A stretch of DNA of 64,000 nt from Rudanella paleaurantiibacter (GCF_009184635.1 NZ_WELI01000001.1:992001-1056000), one strand, 5' to 3'. Positions 26,493-36,048 are shown, counted from the stretch's first letter. Made by a program: numbers and translations. Notes: generated by a model from the sequence alone, not told the origin.

Positions 26493-28046
26493 TTATAGTT
26501 CTGTCGCGATTTTGGCCGAGAGCAGGCAGAGTGGAATACCCCCGCCCGGATGCACACTACCCCCCACAAAGTACAGGTTGTCGATCCGGCTCGAAAAGTT
26601 GGGGTGCCGTAAAAAAGCCGCAAACCGGTTGTTCGACGCGGTGCCGTACAAAGCCCCTTGGGCCGAGGAGGTCCGGGCTTCGATCGTGCGCGGGTCCAGA
26701 ATAGCCTCGCATTCGATGAGCGAACCTACGTCGACCCCCAGATTACGGCTCAACTTTCGAATTACGTCTTGCCGGGTTTGGGCAATGATGGCATCCCAGT
26801 CTTGCCCTTCATTGGCGGGGGCGTTGAGCAGAATAAACCAGTTCTCGCAGCCCGGCGGGGCATCATCGGGCTTGTTTTTCGAGGTGATGTTGACGTACAC
26901 CGTCGGGTCCTCATAAAGCCGGTCGCGCTTGTTGAACAAGTAATCGAACTCGGTGCGGTAGTCGTTGGAGAAGAAAATATTGTGCATGTCCAGCTCTGGA
27001 AACGTCTGCCGGATACCCCAGTAAAAAATCAGGCCCGACGACGAGCGGGGTTGCCGGAGCGTCCGTTCGGGGGCGGGTTGGGTAGGCATCAGCCGCCGGT
27101 ACGTGGGCGTCACGTCCATGTTGGAGACGATGCGGGAGAAGGGCAAAAAGGAGGAACGGGAGGAGGGAGACGAAGGGGACGAAAGGGATGCAGGGGAGGG
27201 CGGCATGGCTTTGCGACCTTCTACACGTTCTCCCTTTTTGCCAATTTTTACGCCAACAGCCCGGCCCTTTTGGACCACAATTTCTTCTACCGGTGTACCG
27301 AAATGGAACCGTACACCCTGTCGTTTGGCCAGTTTCACAAGAGAGTTGGTAATGCTTACCATACCCTGTTTCGGGAAAAAGGCCCCGATGTTGTATTCCA
27401 GATGCGGAATGATGTTGAGCAGCGCCGGAGTTTGGTACGGGTCGGAGCCGTTGTACGTCGCGTAGCGGTTGAATAACTGCACGAGTTTCGGATGCTCGAA
27501 AGCCCGCTTATTCGCGCCGTTCATGGTGCCAAATACGCCCAGCCGGGGTAGGTTGAGGTAGCCGCGCAATGCCTTGCGGTTGAGCCACGTACCCGCCTTG
27601 TGCAGCGAATCGTGCAGAAACAGCCCGTCGGTGACTTCGTATTTAAAGGCGCTGTCTTTCAGGAAACTGGTAACCCGGTGTGCTGGTTCGCCCAGCTTAG
27701 TTTCCACTTCCTGCGCAAACGCATGGGTATCCGCCCAGGCCGTCAGCCGGGTGCCGTCGTCCCAGAAATACCGACAGATTTCGGGCAGGCGGAGGTATTC
27801 AAAATGGTCGGCCGGGTTCTCGCCCGCGAGCCGGAACAGCTCTTCTACCAGATGGGGGAGGGTAAACAAGGACGGCCCCGCATCGAAGCGGTACGTGCCC
27901 GAGGCTCCCGCTACATCAAACGTGGATAGCTTACCGCCGGGGTACTCGTTAGCTTCAAATACATGGACTTCATACCCTTTGACCGCCAGCCGGATAGAGG
28001 CCGCAATGCCCCCGATGCCGGCGCCAATCACAGCCGCCGTTTTCAT
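26493..28046 (-). CDS. Phytoene desaturase family (CrtI/CrtD-like) FAD oxidoreductase with an insert
   Basis: A 517-residue carotenoid desaturase-like flavoprotein. It has the dinucleotide-binding motif AVIGAGIGGIAASIRLAVKG at the N-terminus, YPGGKLSTF next to it, and the C-terminal FVGGSVHPGGGIPL block of the CrtI family. Sequence style is closest to hydroxycarotenoid 3,4-desaturases (CrtD), but the exact step is uncertain. About residues 270-306 form a Ser/Pro/Arg-rich stretch with no family counterpart, just before IVSNMDVTPTYR; it corresponds to a purine-rich DNA tract at 27127-27242. The reading frame is kept. The stop-side neighbour is convergent, and the start overlaps the upstream lipoprotein stop by 4 bases. 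Confidence 0.88.
   Translation of the reverse strand: MKTAAVIGAGIGGIAASIRLAVKGYEVHVFEANEYPGGKLSTFDVAGASGTYRFDAGPSLFTLPHLVEELFRLAGENPADHFEYLRLPEICRYFWDDGTRLTAWADTHAFAQEVETKLGEPAHRVTSFLKDSAFKYEVTDGLFLHDSLHKAGTWLNRKALRGYLNLPRLGVFGTMNGANKRAFEHPKLVQLFNRYATYNGSDPYQTPALLNIIPHLEYNIGAFFPKQGMVSITNSLVKLAKRQGVRFHFGTPVEEIVVQKGRAVGVKIGKKGERVEGRKAMPPSPASLSSPSSPSSRSSFLPFSRIVSNMDVTPTYRRLMPTQPAPERTLRQPRSSSGLIFYWGIRQTFPELDMHNIFFSNDYRTEFDYLFNKRDRLYEDPTVYVNITSKNKPDDAPPGCENWFILLNAPANEGQDWDAIIAQTRQDVIRKLSRNLGVDVGSLIECEAILDPRTIEARTSSAQGALYGTASNNRFAAFLRHPNFSSRIDNLYFVGGSVHPGGGIPLCLLSAKIATEL
27141..27242. repeat. Purine/pyrimidine imperfect inverted repeat inside the desaturase gene
   Basis: GGGCAAAAAGGAGGAACGGG (27141-27160) is mirrored by CGTTCTCCCTTTTTGCC (27226-27242) with a few mismatches, enclosing a GGGA/GACGA-rich tract. 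It matches in style the purine-rich hairpin that follows accA near 43.3 kb. It encodes the low-complexity Ser/Pro insert. Confidence 0.55.
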
Positions 28047-28918
28047 TTTCGCGCGTAATAGTACAGTGATATCGCTGGCGAGTTAAACCGCTCGCTCAGT
28101 GTGTAATACCCTTTGTTCTCCCGGTCGAAGCAAACGGCTTCGCCCTGTGGTTCGAGCCGGTAGGGGAGTGCCCGGCTGTTTTGCCGTTGCAGGGCGTCGG
28201 CTACCGACTGCCCATCGCTTCGTTTGTAATACAGAATGTTGGTGTAGGTGCGGAGCAGAATTTCGGAGCCGTCGCTCGAAATCCCCGCGCCCGTTACCAC
28301 CGAAAGCGGAATTTCGCCTAACGCTTCGGCCACCGTAACTACGTTGATGTCCTGCGGGTACTTGAGCCGGTATAACCGCACCCGCGACTCTCGTTTCGAG
28401 ACAATGTAAATATCCTTCGTCTGCGGGTCTACAAACAGGGCTTCGGCATCGCGTGGGCCATCGGGATAGCGGTAGTTGATGCGCTCCACCTGCCCAATCG
28501 ACTCACTGAGGCTCCCCGGCTCGGGAAACCGGTAAACCACCCGCGTAGGGTGCTCGCCGTTGTTGTCGCCAATGTCGCCAATGTACAGGTAGTTACGGTT
28601 GTTCTGCGGACCGGGGCCGCTGCTCATATCTTCCCAGTCGATATTCTGCGTATTTGGGACCGCCATTTTCCCTTTCACCTTGCCATCGTGCCCGAGGAGC
28701 GAAATCTCGGTTGGGCTGCCGCTGTCCTGATGCACCCAAAGGTTACCCGGCATGGTTCGGCTGTCGACCACCCCCGAAGCCTCATCAATTTGGCCGGGTT
28801 GAATACCCACCGCAACCGGGTCGGAGCTAAACTGAGCCGTGCTACTCGGCGATACCCCCGGTAGTTTACAGTTTGTGGCAAGTAGGACAATTCCAAGAAA
28901 GAGAGAGGAGCGATTCAT
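28043..28918 (-). CDS. Exported protein of unknown function, probable beta-propeller
   Basis: A 291-residue protein with a hydrophobic N-terminal signal (LFLGIVLLATNC). The Cys could be a lipidation site, but Asn before it is not a standard lipobox residue. Visible blocks such as EASGVVDSRTMPGNLWVHQDSG, NYLYIGDIGDNNGEH and DAEALFVDPQTKDIYIVSKRES look like beta-propeller blades with DIGDN and DPxTKDIY turns. No enzyme motif was recognised. The start at 28918 is used; an ATG two codons earlier is possible. It overlaps the desaturase start by 4 bases, so it is in the same operon, but no functional link to carotenoids is evident. Confidence 0.75.
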   Translation of the reverse strand: MNRSSLFLGIVLLATNCKLPGVSPSSTAQFSSDPVAVGIQPGQIDEASGVVDSRTMPGNLWVHQDSGSPTEISLLGHDGKVKGKMAVPNTQNIDWEDMSSGPGPQNNRNYLYIGDIGDNNGEHPTRVVYRFPEPGSLSESIGQVERINYRYPDGPRDAEALFVDPQTKDIYIVSKRESRVRLYRLKYPQDINVVTVAEALGEIPLSVVTGAGISSDGSEILLRTYTNILYYKRSDGQSVADALQRQNSRALPYRLEPQGEAVCFDRENKGYYTLSERFNSPAISLYYYARK

Positions 28919-29047
28919 GATCACGGGTCAGATAAACGGTACACGGAGCAAAAATGGCTCCATTCCTCAGAAAGTAACGCCGGAAAGGGGGGCAGCGGTT
29001 ATAAAAAACTTTATTGAGTGCGTATTTTTGAGGGAATTGTTAACTAC

Positions 29048-31576
29048 ATGGCTATGCTTTATTTACTTCATGAACGACGTTTGAACCGTCTGGCGATGCT
29101 CGTGGGGCTGGCGTTTCTCTCAGCCGGAACGTTGCGGGCTCAATCGTACCAGACTCCCCCCAAAGCCCTTGCCGATCTGGTAACGGTGCCGCCCACGCCG
29201 GGTGTCAGCGTATCGGGTAAGTCGGAACGCCGACCGGACGATTACCTGCTCATTCTGGAACGGGCCGCCAACCCAACCATTGCCGAGCTTTCCCAGCCCG
29301 AACTCCGGTTGGCTGGTTTGCGGCTTAACCCGGCCATTAATGGTCCGAGCCGGGCTACGTACCTGACCAACCTGAAACTCAAGAAACTACCTGCTGGTGC
29401 TGAAACGGTAATTGCAGGCCTGCCGTCGCCCGCCCAGTTGAGCAACGTGCAGTGGTCGCCCGACGAAACTAAAATCGCGTTTGTCAACTCGACGGATAGC
29501 CGGATGGAACTGTACGTGGCCGACGTGGCCACTGCTACGGCCCGGCGCGTAGCCGACATAGCCCTCAACGGCGTGTTGGGAAGTCCCTACCAGTGGGTAT
29601 CCGACAGCCGGAGCCTGATTGTAAAGGCCGTACCGGCTGGCCGCGGGGCAGCTCCTGAAGCGAGCCGCATACCCGTAGGCCCCACCACGCAGGAAAACGT
29701 AGGTGGTCGGCGTGGGCAGGCCCCAACGTATCAGGATTTGCTCAAAAACCCGTCCGACGAGGGGCAGTTTACCTATTACGCCACCAGTCAGGTGATGCGG
29801 GTGGGCCTCGACGGCAGCACGCGGGCCATTGGTCAGCCGGGCATTATCGGTGGAGCTTCGCCCTCGCCCGATGGCCGGTATGTGATGGTACAAACCTACC
29901 ACAAGCCGTATTCGTACCTGGTGCCTATTTACCGCTTCCCGGTGCGTACCGATGTGTTTGGAGCCGATGGTGCTTTGGTGAAAACGCTCAACGATGGCCC
30001 GTTGCAGGAGAATGTGCCTTACAGCCCCGACGGTGCCCCCTCGGGCCCGCGTGAGTTTGGCTGGCGCAACGATGCCCCCGCGTCGATTTACTACACCGTA
30101 GCGCAGGACAATGGCGACCCCAAAGTAAAAGCCGACATTCGCGACAAGGTGTATCTGATAGAAGCTCCGTTTGCGGGCGAACCCAAAGAAATTTATGCGG
30201 CTGCTTATCGGTTTGAAGGGTTTGAGTGGGGCAATGCCAACACGGCCCTCGCGCAGGAGCGTTGGTGGCAGAGCCGGAAAGAAATCACGAAAGTGGTAAA
30301 CCCCACTACCTGGGCCGCCACTACTCTTTTCGACCGCTCCTACGAGGACCGTTACAACAACCCCGGCACGCCCGATACCCGCCGGAACGAGTACGGCCGT
30401 GAAGTGCTCAACCTGTTGCCCAACAACGAAATTATGATGGTCAACGCGCAGGGAGCATCGCCCGAGGGCGACCGGCCGTTTGTCAGTGTGCTAAACCTCA
30501 ATACCAAGCAAAACCGGATCGTTTGGCGCTCAGGCAACCCCGGCCCCGATGCCACCGTGTTTGAGCGGCCCATCAGTGTGCTCGATGCCGCCAAAGGATT
30601 GGTGTTGACCACCCGCGAGACACCCGACGAAAACCCGAACTACTACATTCGGAATCTGAATCCGAAAAACAAGAAGGCAGGCCCCGCCCTGACTCAGGTC
30701 ACTGCCTTCCCGCACCCGTACCCACAACTCAAAGGCGTGCAAAAACAGCAGCTTCGCTACAAACGTGCCGATGGCGTAGACCTGACCGCGACGTTGTACC
30801 TGCCCGCAGGTTACAAAAAAGAGCAGGGGCCGCTGCCCACGTTCCTGTGGGCTTACCCGGCTGAGTTTAAAAGCAAAGATGCCGCCGGACAGGTGTCAGG
30901 CTCGCCCTACCAGTTTAACCGGATTAGCTACTGGGGCGCGGCTGCCTTTGTGACGATGGGATACGCCATTCTCGATAATGCCAGCATTCCGATTGTGGGT
31001 GAGGGCGACAAAGAACCCAACGATACCTATGTGGAGCAACTCGTATCGAGCGCCAAAGCGGCTATTGATGAGGGCGTTCGGCTGGGCGTGGTGGATTCTA
31101 CGCGGGTTGGTGTGGGTGGCCACTCATACGGAGCCTTTATGACGGCTAATTTGCTCACTCACAGCCGGTTGTTTCGGGGTGGTATTGCCCGGAGCGGTGC
31201 CTACAACCGAACCCTGACCCCCTTCGGCTTCCAGAATGAACAACGTTCGTACTGGCAGGCCCCGGATGTGTACAACAAAATGTCGCCGTTTATGAACGCC
31301 GACAAAATGAAGTCGCCCCTGTTGTTGATTCACGGTGAGGCCGACAACAATACCGGTACGTACCCCATTCAGTCGGAGCGGTATTACAATGCTCTGAAGG
31401 GCTTCGGGGCCACCACGCGGCTGGTGATGCTGCCCTACGAGAGCCACGGCTACACGGCGAAGGAATCGTTGCTACACATGCTGTCGGAAATGAACAGCTG
31501 GCTCGATGCCTACGTGAAGAACCCCAAGCCGGTCACCACCGGCCAGAAACCTGCCCGAATCGGGGGCGGGGAGTAA
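29048..31576 (+). CDS. Exported S9 family prolyl oligopeptidase-type peptidase
   Basis: An 842-residue serine peptidase of family S9, similar to the glutamyl-specific endopeptidases found in plastids and Bacteroidota. A signal peptide (LVGLAFLSAGTLRAQ) leads into a large beta-propeller domain with WSPDETKIAFVN and SPDGRYVMVQTYH blades. The C-terminal alpha/beta-hydrolase domain has Ser693 in GHSYGAFM, Asp766 in HGEADNNTGT and His800 in YESHGY, a complete triad. The start is set at 29048; an earlier ATG at 29018 would add 10 residues. Expected location is the periplasm or outer membrane, with a role in peptide breakdown. Confidence 0.92.
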   Translation: MAMLYLLHERRLNRLAMLVGLAFLSAGTLRAQSYQTPPKALADLVTVPPTPGVSVSGKSERRPDDYLLILERAANPTIAELSQPELRLAGLRLNPAINGPSRATYLTNLKLKKLPAGAETVIAGLPSPAQLSNVQWSPDETKIAFVNSTDSRMELYVADVATATARRVADIALNGVLGSPYQWVSDSRSLIVKAVPAGRGAAPEASRIPVGPTTQENVGGRRGQAPTYQDLLKNPSDEGQFTYYATSQVMRVGLDGSTRAIGQPGIIGGASPSPDGRYVMVQTYHKPYSYLVPIYRFPVRTDVFGADGALVKTLNDGPLQENVPYSPDGAPSGPREFGWRNDAPASIYYTVAQDNGDPKVKADIRDKVYLIEAPFAGEPKEIYAAAYRFEGFEWGNANTALAQERWWQSRKEITKVVNPTTWAATTLFDRSYEDRYNNPGTPDTRRNEYGREVLNLLPNNEIMMVNAQGASPEGDRPFVSVLNLNTKQNRIVWRSGNPGPDATVFERPISVLDAAKGLVLTTRETPDENPNYYIRNLNPKNKKAGPALTQVTAFPHPYPQLKGVQKQQLRYKRADGVDLTATLYLPAGYKKEQGPLPTFLWAYPAEFKSKDAAGQVSGSPYQFNRISYWGAAAFVTMGYAILDNASIPIVGEGDKEPNDTYVEQLVSSAKAAIDEGVRLGVVDSTRVGVGGHSYGAFMTANLLTHSRLFRGGIARSGAYNRTLTPFGFQNEQRSYWQAPDVYNKMSPFMNADKMKSPLLLIHGEADNNTGTYPIQSERYYNALKGFGATTRLVMLPYESHGYTAKESLLHMLSEMNSWLDAYVKNPKPVTTGQKPARIGGGE

Positions 31577-31588
31577 AACAAATGAACC

Positions 31589-31619
31589 TTGCCCCTTGGC
31601 CCTAAAGTCTGTACCTTTG
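31589..31619 (+). promoter_or_regulatory. Promoter of aspS (TTG-N20-TACCTTTG)
   Basis: TTG at 31589-31591, a 20-base spacer and a perfect TAnnTTTG box at 31612-31619. It predicts transcription from about 31626, giving a leader of roughly 105 bases. Confidence 0.7.
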
Positions 31620-31665
31620 CGGCCTGAATTCAATGAGTGAACGAGTGACGGTCCGACGTATCGGT

Positions 31666-31720
31666 GAGTGATTGAGCGAGTTTATAAAATTCACTCAATC
31701 ACTCTTGCACTCAATCACTC
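31666..31720 (+). repeat. aspS leader inverted repeat with two alternative partners
   Basis: GAGTGATTGAG (31666-31676) can pair with either of two identical CTCAATCACTC copies (31694-31704 or 31710-31720), just ahead of the aspS start at 31731. It may be a leader structure or only a decayed simple repeat. Confidence 0.5.
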
Positions 31721-31730
31721 AATAAAAAAT

Positions 31731-33488
31731 ATGCTCCGATCTCATACCTGTGGCGAACTTCGCCTGGCTGATGCCGCTAAAACCGTAACTCTTTCTGGCT
31801 GGGTCCAGACCATCCGCGACAAAGGAAAGGTACTCTGGATTGATCTGCGCGACCGCTACGGAATTACCCAACTGATTCTGGAAGAAGGCGTTTCGTCGGC
31901 TGAATTATTTGCGACAGCCCGCACGCTCGGCCGCGAGTTTGTGGTGCAGGCAACCGGGCAGGTGGTGGAGCGGAAAGCCAAAAACCCCAACGTACCCACC
32001 GGCGATATTGAGGTGCGCCCCACCGCCCTGACGGTACTCAACACGGCCAACACTCCGCCGTTTAAGATCGAAGACGAAACCGACGGGGGCGACGACCTGC
32101 GGATGAAATACCGCTACCTCGACCTGCGCCGGAACCCCGTGCGCCGGAACCTCGAACTGCGGCACCGCATGGCGCAGGAAACCCGCCGGTACATGGACGA
32201 GCAGGGCTTTATTGAAGTCGAAACACCGGTACTTATTAAATCGACGCCCGAAGGTGCGCGCGATTTTGTGGTGCCCAGCCGCATGAACCCCGGTGAGTTT
32301 TACGCCCTGCCGCAGTCGCCCCAAACGTTTAAGCAGCTCCTGATGGTGTCGGGCTTCGACCGGTACTTCCAGATTGTGAAGTGTTTCCGCGACGAAGACC
32401 TCCGCGCCGACAGGCAGCCTGAGTTTACCCAAATCGACTGCGAAATGTCGTTTGTGGAGCAGGAAGATATTCTGGTGATGTTTGAAGGGCTGGTGCGGCA
32501 GCTGTTTAAAACCGTGAAAGGGATTGACCTGGCCGAGGTGCCCCGCATGACCTACGCCGATGCGATGCGCCTGTACGGCTCCGACAAGCCCGATACCCGT
32601 TTCGGAATGCAGTTTGTCGAGCTGACCGACATGGCCAAGGGTAAAGGATTTCCGGTGTTCGACGCTGCCGACCTCGTGGTGGGAATCAACGTGCCGGGCG
32701 CGGCTCAGTACACCCGCAAGCAGATCGATGAGCTGACCGAGTGGCTCAAACGCCCGCAAATTGGCGCAAAAGGGCTTATTTATGCCCGCGTCAACGAGGA
32801 TGGCTCCGTGAAATCGTCGGTCGATAAATTCTTCAGCCCCGAGGATCTGGCGGGTTGGGCAACTCAGTTTGATGCCAAGCCCGGCGACCTGATTCTGGTG
32901 CTGGCTGGTGAGGCCGACAAAACCCGCAAGCAACTGAACGAGCTGCGGCTTGAGATGGGCACCCGTTTAGGGCTGCGCAACCCCGACGATTACAAAGTTC
33001 TCTGGGTACTCGATTTCCCCTTGCTCGAATACGGTGAAGAAGAGCAGCGGTGGTTTGCCATGCACCACCCCTTTACCTCGCCCAAGCCTGAGGATATTCC
33101 GTTGCTCGAAACAAACCCCGGTGCCGTACGGGCCAATGCCTACGACATGGTCATCAACGGTACCGAAGTGGGTGGGGGCTCTATTCGTATTTTCAACAAA
33201 GAGCTACAAGCCCGGATGTTCAGCCTGCTCGGCTTCTCCGACGAAGAGGCCAAAGCACAGTTTGGCTTCCTGATGGATGCGTTCGAGTTTGGCGCTCCTC
33301 CGCACGGGGGTATCGCGTTTGGTTTCGACCGGTTAACGTCGCTCTTCGGTGGCGCCGACTCAATTCGCGACTTTATCGCCTTCCCGAAAAATAATTCGGG
33401 CCGCGACGTCATGATCGATTCGCCTTCGACTATTTCGGATAAGCAACTCGACGAGTTGAAGATCAAATCGGTGGCCGAACCCAAGTAA
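31731..33488 (+). CDS. aspS: Aspartyl-tRNA synthetase
   Basis: A 585-residue class II aminoacyl-tRNA synthetase charging tRNA with Asp. The start at 31731 ([20 protein letters not shown]) opens directly into the N-terminal OB-fold; the earlier ATG at 31668 would add 21 repeat-derived residues. Class II motifs are visible: the [18 protein letters not shown] block, a GAD insertion domain with MHHPFTSP, and the C-terminal [18 protein letters not shown] motif 3. Bacterial-type length. It has its own promoter and terminator. Whether it is discriminating or also charges tRNA-Asn cannot be decided from this window. Confidence 0.97.
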   Translation: MLRSHTCGELRLADAAKTVTLSGWVQTIRDKGKVLWIDLRDRYGITQLILEEGVSSAELFATARTLGREFVVQATGQVVERKAKNPNVPTGDIEVRPTALTVLNTANTPPFKIEDETDGGDDLRMKYRYLDLRRNPVRRNLELRHRMAQETRRYMDEQGFIEVETPVLIKSTPEGARDFVVPSRMNPGEFYALPQSPQTFKQLLMVSGFDRYFQIVKCFRDEDLRADRQPEFTQIDCEMSFVEQEDILVMFEGLVRQLFKTVKGIDLAEVPRMTYADAMRLYGSDKPDTRFGMQFVELTDMAKGKGFPVFDAADLVVGINVPGAAQYTRKQIDELTEWLKRPQIGAKGLIYARVNEDGSVKSSVDKFFSPEDLAGWATQFDAKPGDLILVLAGEADKTRKQLNELRLEMGTRLGLRNPDDYKVLWVLDFPLLEYGEEEQRWFAMHHPFTSPKPEDIPLLETNPGAVRANAYDMVINGTEVGGGSIRIFNKELQARMFSLLGFSDEEAKAQFGFLMDAFEFGAPPHGGIAFGFDRLTSLFGGADSIRDFIAFPKNNSGRDVMIDSPSTISDKQLDELKIKSVAEPK

Positions 33489-33521
33489 AAAGAGGGCTCA
33501 GAATCCTGTCAGGCTTATTTT

Positions 33522-33561
33522 GAGATGACATCTCGTTTGGAGAGATGTCATCTCTTTTTTT
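33522..33561 (+). terminator. Terminator of aspS built from GAGATGACATCTC repeat
   Basis: GAGATGACATCTC (33522-33534) pairs with GAGATGTCATCTC (33542-33554) around the loop GTTTGGA, followed by seven T. The same word family is found at 12.7 kb. A third, slightly changed copy (GAGATGTCAGCTC) lies at 33588-33600. Confidence 0.85.
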
Positions 33562-33606
33562 ATCCAGATGTATTGCTGAAGCTCCCAGAGATGTCAGCTC
33601 AGCCCA

Positions 33607-33978
33607 TCACCACTTCTTGAAAATAAAAAATACGGCCACAACGATGAAAAAGAACCCGACCAGGTGGTTCCAGGCAAGCTTGTCGGTGCGGAACACAAAA
33701 ACCGTAATCAGCGTGAACACAATGAGCGACACGGCCTCCTGAATGGTTTTGAGTTCGAAAAGCGAAAAAGGGCCACCGGTTTCGGTAGAGCCGATTCGGT
33801 TGGCCGGCACCTGAAACACATATTCAAACAGGGCGAGGCCCCAGCTCAGCAACACAATCCCGGCGAAAGAGAGCCGGGCCAGAGCCGGAAATTGCTTCAC
33901 TTGCAGGTGGCCGTACCAGGCCAGCGTCATAAACACATTGGAGATTACCAGCAGGCCAATGCAGTAAATTGCTTTCAT
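33607..33978 (-). CDS. DUF486 family small multidrug-like membrane protein
   Basis: A 123-residue membrane protein with four hydrophobic helices, matching the DUF486 (DMT-like) family. Key blocks are VFMTLAWYGHL, LFEYVFQVPANRIG and LKTIQEAVSLIVF. The start is set at 33978 (MKAIYCIGLLVISN); the frame extends upstream to 34077 without membrane-like sequence. The family resembles half-size drug/metabolite transporters that work as dimers, but no substrate is known. It is convergent with aspS. Confidence 0.85.
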   Translation of the reverse strand: MKAIYCIGLLVISNVFMTLAWYGHLQVKQFPALARLSFAGIVLLSWGLALFEYVFQVPANRIGSTETGGPFSLFELKTIQEAVSLIVFTLITVFVFRTDKLAWNHLVGFFFIVVAVFFIFKKW

Positions 33979-34156
33979 ACGTATAAACAAACAGGCGTTA
34001 AGTGACCCAAAGGTACGGGTACAAACGGGTTGGTAAGGCCCCAAGATGCCTAATTCACCGGTCAGATTGACCCACAAGAAGGTGCTTATCGACCAAACAA
34101 ATGGGCGGAATCGTACAGAACCGGCCCGAATGAATGTGATTTTCGCGCCTTTGCTT

Positions 34157-34164
34157 TAATTTTG
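34157..34164 (+). promoter_or_regulatory. Candidate -7 element (TAATTTTG) upstream of the E2 gene
   Basis: Exact TAnnTTTG match 88 bases ahead of the start at 34253. No good TTG was found 19-21 bases upstream of it, so the call is tentative. Confidence 0.4.
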
Positions 34165-34252
34165 GCGGCCGGTCGATGAGTAGTCTGTCTTTCCGTCGAC
34201 CCTTACTCGATAGCATCCAACGTCTTAGCGCAATCCGATACATAATCTGACT

Positions 34253-35953
34253 ATGGCTGAATTAATCCGAATGCCCAAAATGAGCGACACCATGACCGAA
34301 GGCGTCATTGCGGAGTGGCACAAAAAAGTGGGCGATAAAGTGAAGTCGGGCGATGTCCTGGCCGAAGTAGAAACCGACAAGGCTACGATGGACCTCGAAT
34401 CGTACGAAGAAGGTACACTGCTGTACATCGGCGTCGAAAAAGGACAGTCGGTACCCGTTGATGGGGTACTGGCCATAATCGGTGCCGAAGGCGAAGATTA
34501 CAAAGCCCTGCTCGACGGTGGAGCCCCGGCTCCTGCGGCTGCACCCGCCGGAACGCCGGACGGTCCCGAAGCGGCCCCCGCCGGCGACATTAAGTCGGAG
34601 CAGGTAAACACCGATATGCCAGCCGCCAATACGGTATCGGCCGCCCCCGCCGAAGAAGTAAACGCGTCGGTGATCCGAATGCCTAAAATGTCGGACACCA
34701 TGACGGAAGGCGTCATTGTAGCTTGGCACAAGAAAGAAGGCGATACCGTGAAGTCGGGCGATGTCCTGGCTGAGGTAGAAACCGATAAAGCGACGATGGA
34801 CCTCGAAGCCTACGAAGAAGGCACTCTGCTGTACGTGGGCGTGAAAGAAGGCGAATCGGTAGCGGTTGACGCCGTGATCGCGGTGGTGGGCGAAAAAGGA
34901 GCCAATTTCAAAGTACTGCTCGAAGGTGGTGCGTCGGGTAGCGCCCCGGCCGCTTCGGCACCCGCTGCCCCGGCTACGGAAGCGGCACCCGCAGCATCGG
35001 CCCCGGCCGCAGCCGCGTCGTCGGAAAACGGCCGGGTGAAAGCATCGCCCCTCGCCAAAGCCATTGCCGAAGAGCGGGGTATCGACCTCCGTCAGGTACA
35101 GGGCACCGGTCCAGAAGGCCGTATTGTGAAGGCCGATGTAGAATCGTTTGCGCCGGGTAAAGCCGCGCCTGCTCCGGCAGCCGCACCGGCACCGGCTGCC
35201 CCGGTTGCTGCATCTGCACCTGCCCCAGCTCCAGCACCGCAGGCCGCTCCGCAAGCGGCTCCGGCTCCGGCGGGCGAGTTCGAAGACTTCCCGGTCAGCC
35301 AGATGCGCAAAACAATTGCCCGTCGCCTGAGCGAGAGCATGTTTACCGCTCCGCATTTCTACCTGACCATGGAAATCAACATGGACAAGGCGATGCAACT
35401 GCGCGGAACGGTCAACGCGGTAAGCCCGGTGAAGATTTCGTTCAACGATTTTGTGCTGAAAGCAGCCGCTGTAGCTCTCAAGCAACACCCCGACGTCAAC
35501 TCGTCGTGGCTCGGCGATAAAATCCGCAAGTACAAGTACGTCAACATTGGTGTAGCGGTGGCTATCCCCGACGGTTTGCTGGTGCCAGTGGTACGCAACG
35601 CCGACCAGAAAACGCTGTCGACTATTGCGGCCGAGGTGAAAGACCTGGCGGGTAAAGCCAAAGACAAGAAGCTTCAACCCAAAGATTGGGAAGGTAGCAC
35701 TTTCTCGATCTCGAACCTCGGTATGTTTGGTATCGAAGAGTTCACGGCGATCATTAACCCGCCCGACTCGTGCATCATGGCGATTGGGGCTATCAAAGAG
35801 TCGGTGAAGTTTGTCGACGGCGTGGCTCAACCAACCAACGTGATGAAAGTAACCCTCTCGTGCGACCACCGCGTGGTAGACGGCGCTACGGGGGCGGCTT
35901 TCCTGCAAACGTTCAAGCAGTTGCTCGAAGACCCCATGCGCATGCTGGTGTAA
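34253..35953 (+). CDS. Pyruvate dehydrogenase complex E2 (dihydrolipoamide acetyltransferase)
   Basis: A 566-residue E2 subunit that transfers acetyl groups from lipoamide to CoA. Two lipoyl domains have their lipoyl lysines in VETDKATMDLE at about Lys43 and Lys179. They are joined by Ala/Pro linkers, followed by an E3-binding domain (RVKASPLAKAIAEERGIDL) and the catalytic domain with SCDHRVVDGATGAAFL at the end. The two lipoyl repeats are nearly identical in DNA as well, showing recent duplication or ongoing homogenisation. E1 and E3 genes are not in the window. Acyl specificity is assigned to pyruvate from the two-lipoyl layout, with moderate certainty. Confidence 0.93.
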   Translation: MAELIRMPKMSDTMTEGVIAEWHKKVGDKVKSGDVLAEVETDKATMDLESYEEGTLLYIGVEKGQSVPVDGVLAIIGAEGEDYKALLDGGAPAPAAAPAGTPDGPEAAPAGDIKSEQVNTDMPAANTVSAAPAEEVNASVIRMPKMSDTMTEGVIVAWHKKEGDTVKSGDVLAEVETDKATMDLEAYEEGTLLYVGVKEGESVAVDAVIAVVGEKGANFKVLLEGGASGSAPAASAPAAPATEAAPAASAPAAAASSENGRVKASPLAKAIAEERGIDLRQVQGTGPEGRIVKADVESFAPGKAAPAPAAAPAPAAPVAASAPAPAPAPQAAPQAAPAPAGEFEDFPVSQMRKTIARRLSESMFTAPHFYLTMEINMDKAMQLRGTVNAVSPVKISFNDFVLKAAAVALKQHPDVNSSWLGDKIRKYKYVNIGVAVAIPDGLLVPVVRNADQKTLSTIAAEVKDLAGKAKDKKLQPKDWEGSTFSISNLGMFGIEEFTAIINPPDSCIMAIGAIKESVKFVDGVAQPTNVMKVTLSCDHRVVDGATGAAFLQTFKQLLEDPMRMLV

Positions 35954-35974
35954 TTGGAGAGAATAGCAAAAACA

Positions 35975-36024
35975 AAAAGTCGGTCCATGCAAACGGTTGT
36001 GAGCATGGACCGACTTTTGTTTTT
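35975..36024 (+). terminator. Terminator of the E2 gene
   Basis: Perfect 16-bp stem (35975-35990 with 36003-36018), 12-nt loop, then GTTTTTGG. It starts 22 bases after the E2 stop and also precedes the next start by about 25 bases. Confidence 0.85.
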
Positions 36025-36048
36025 GGTAAAACCTGGTTACATTGGTGT

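Noticed and set aside
34262-35992. 576-residue open frame opposite the PDH E2 gene
   Set aside because: It consists of Arg/Gly/His-rich low complexity mirroring the Ala/Pro linkers and lipoyl repeats of the real gene.
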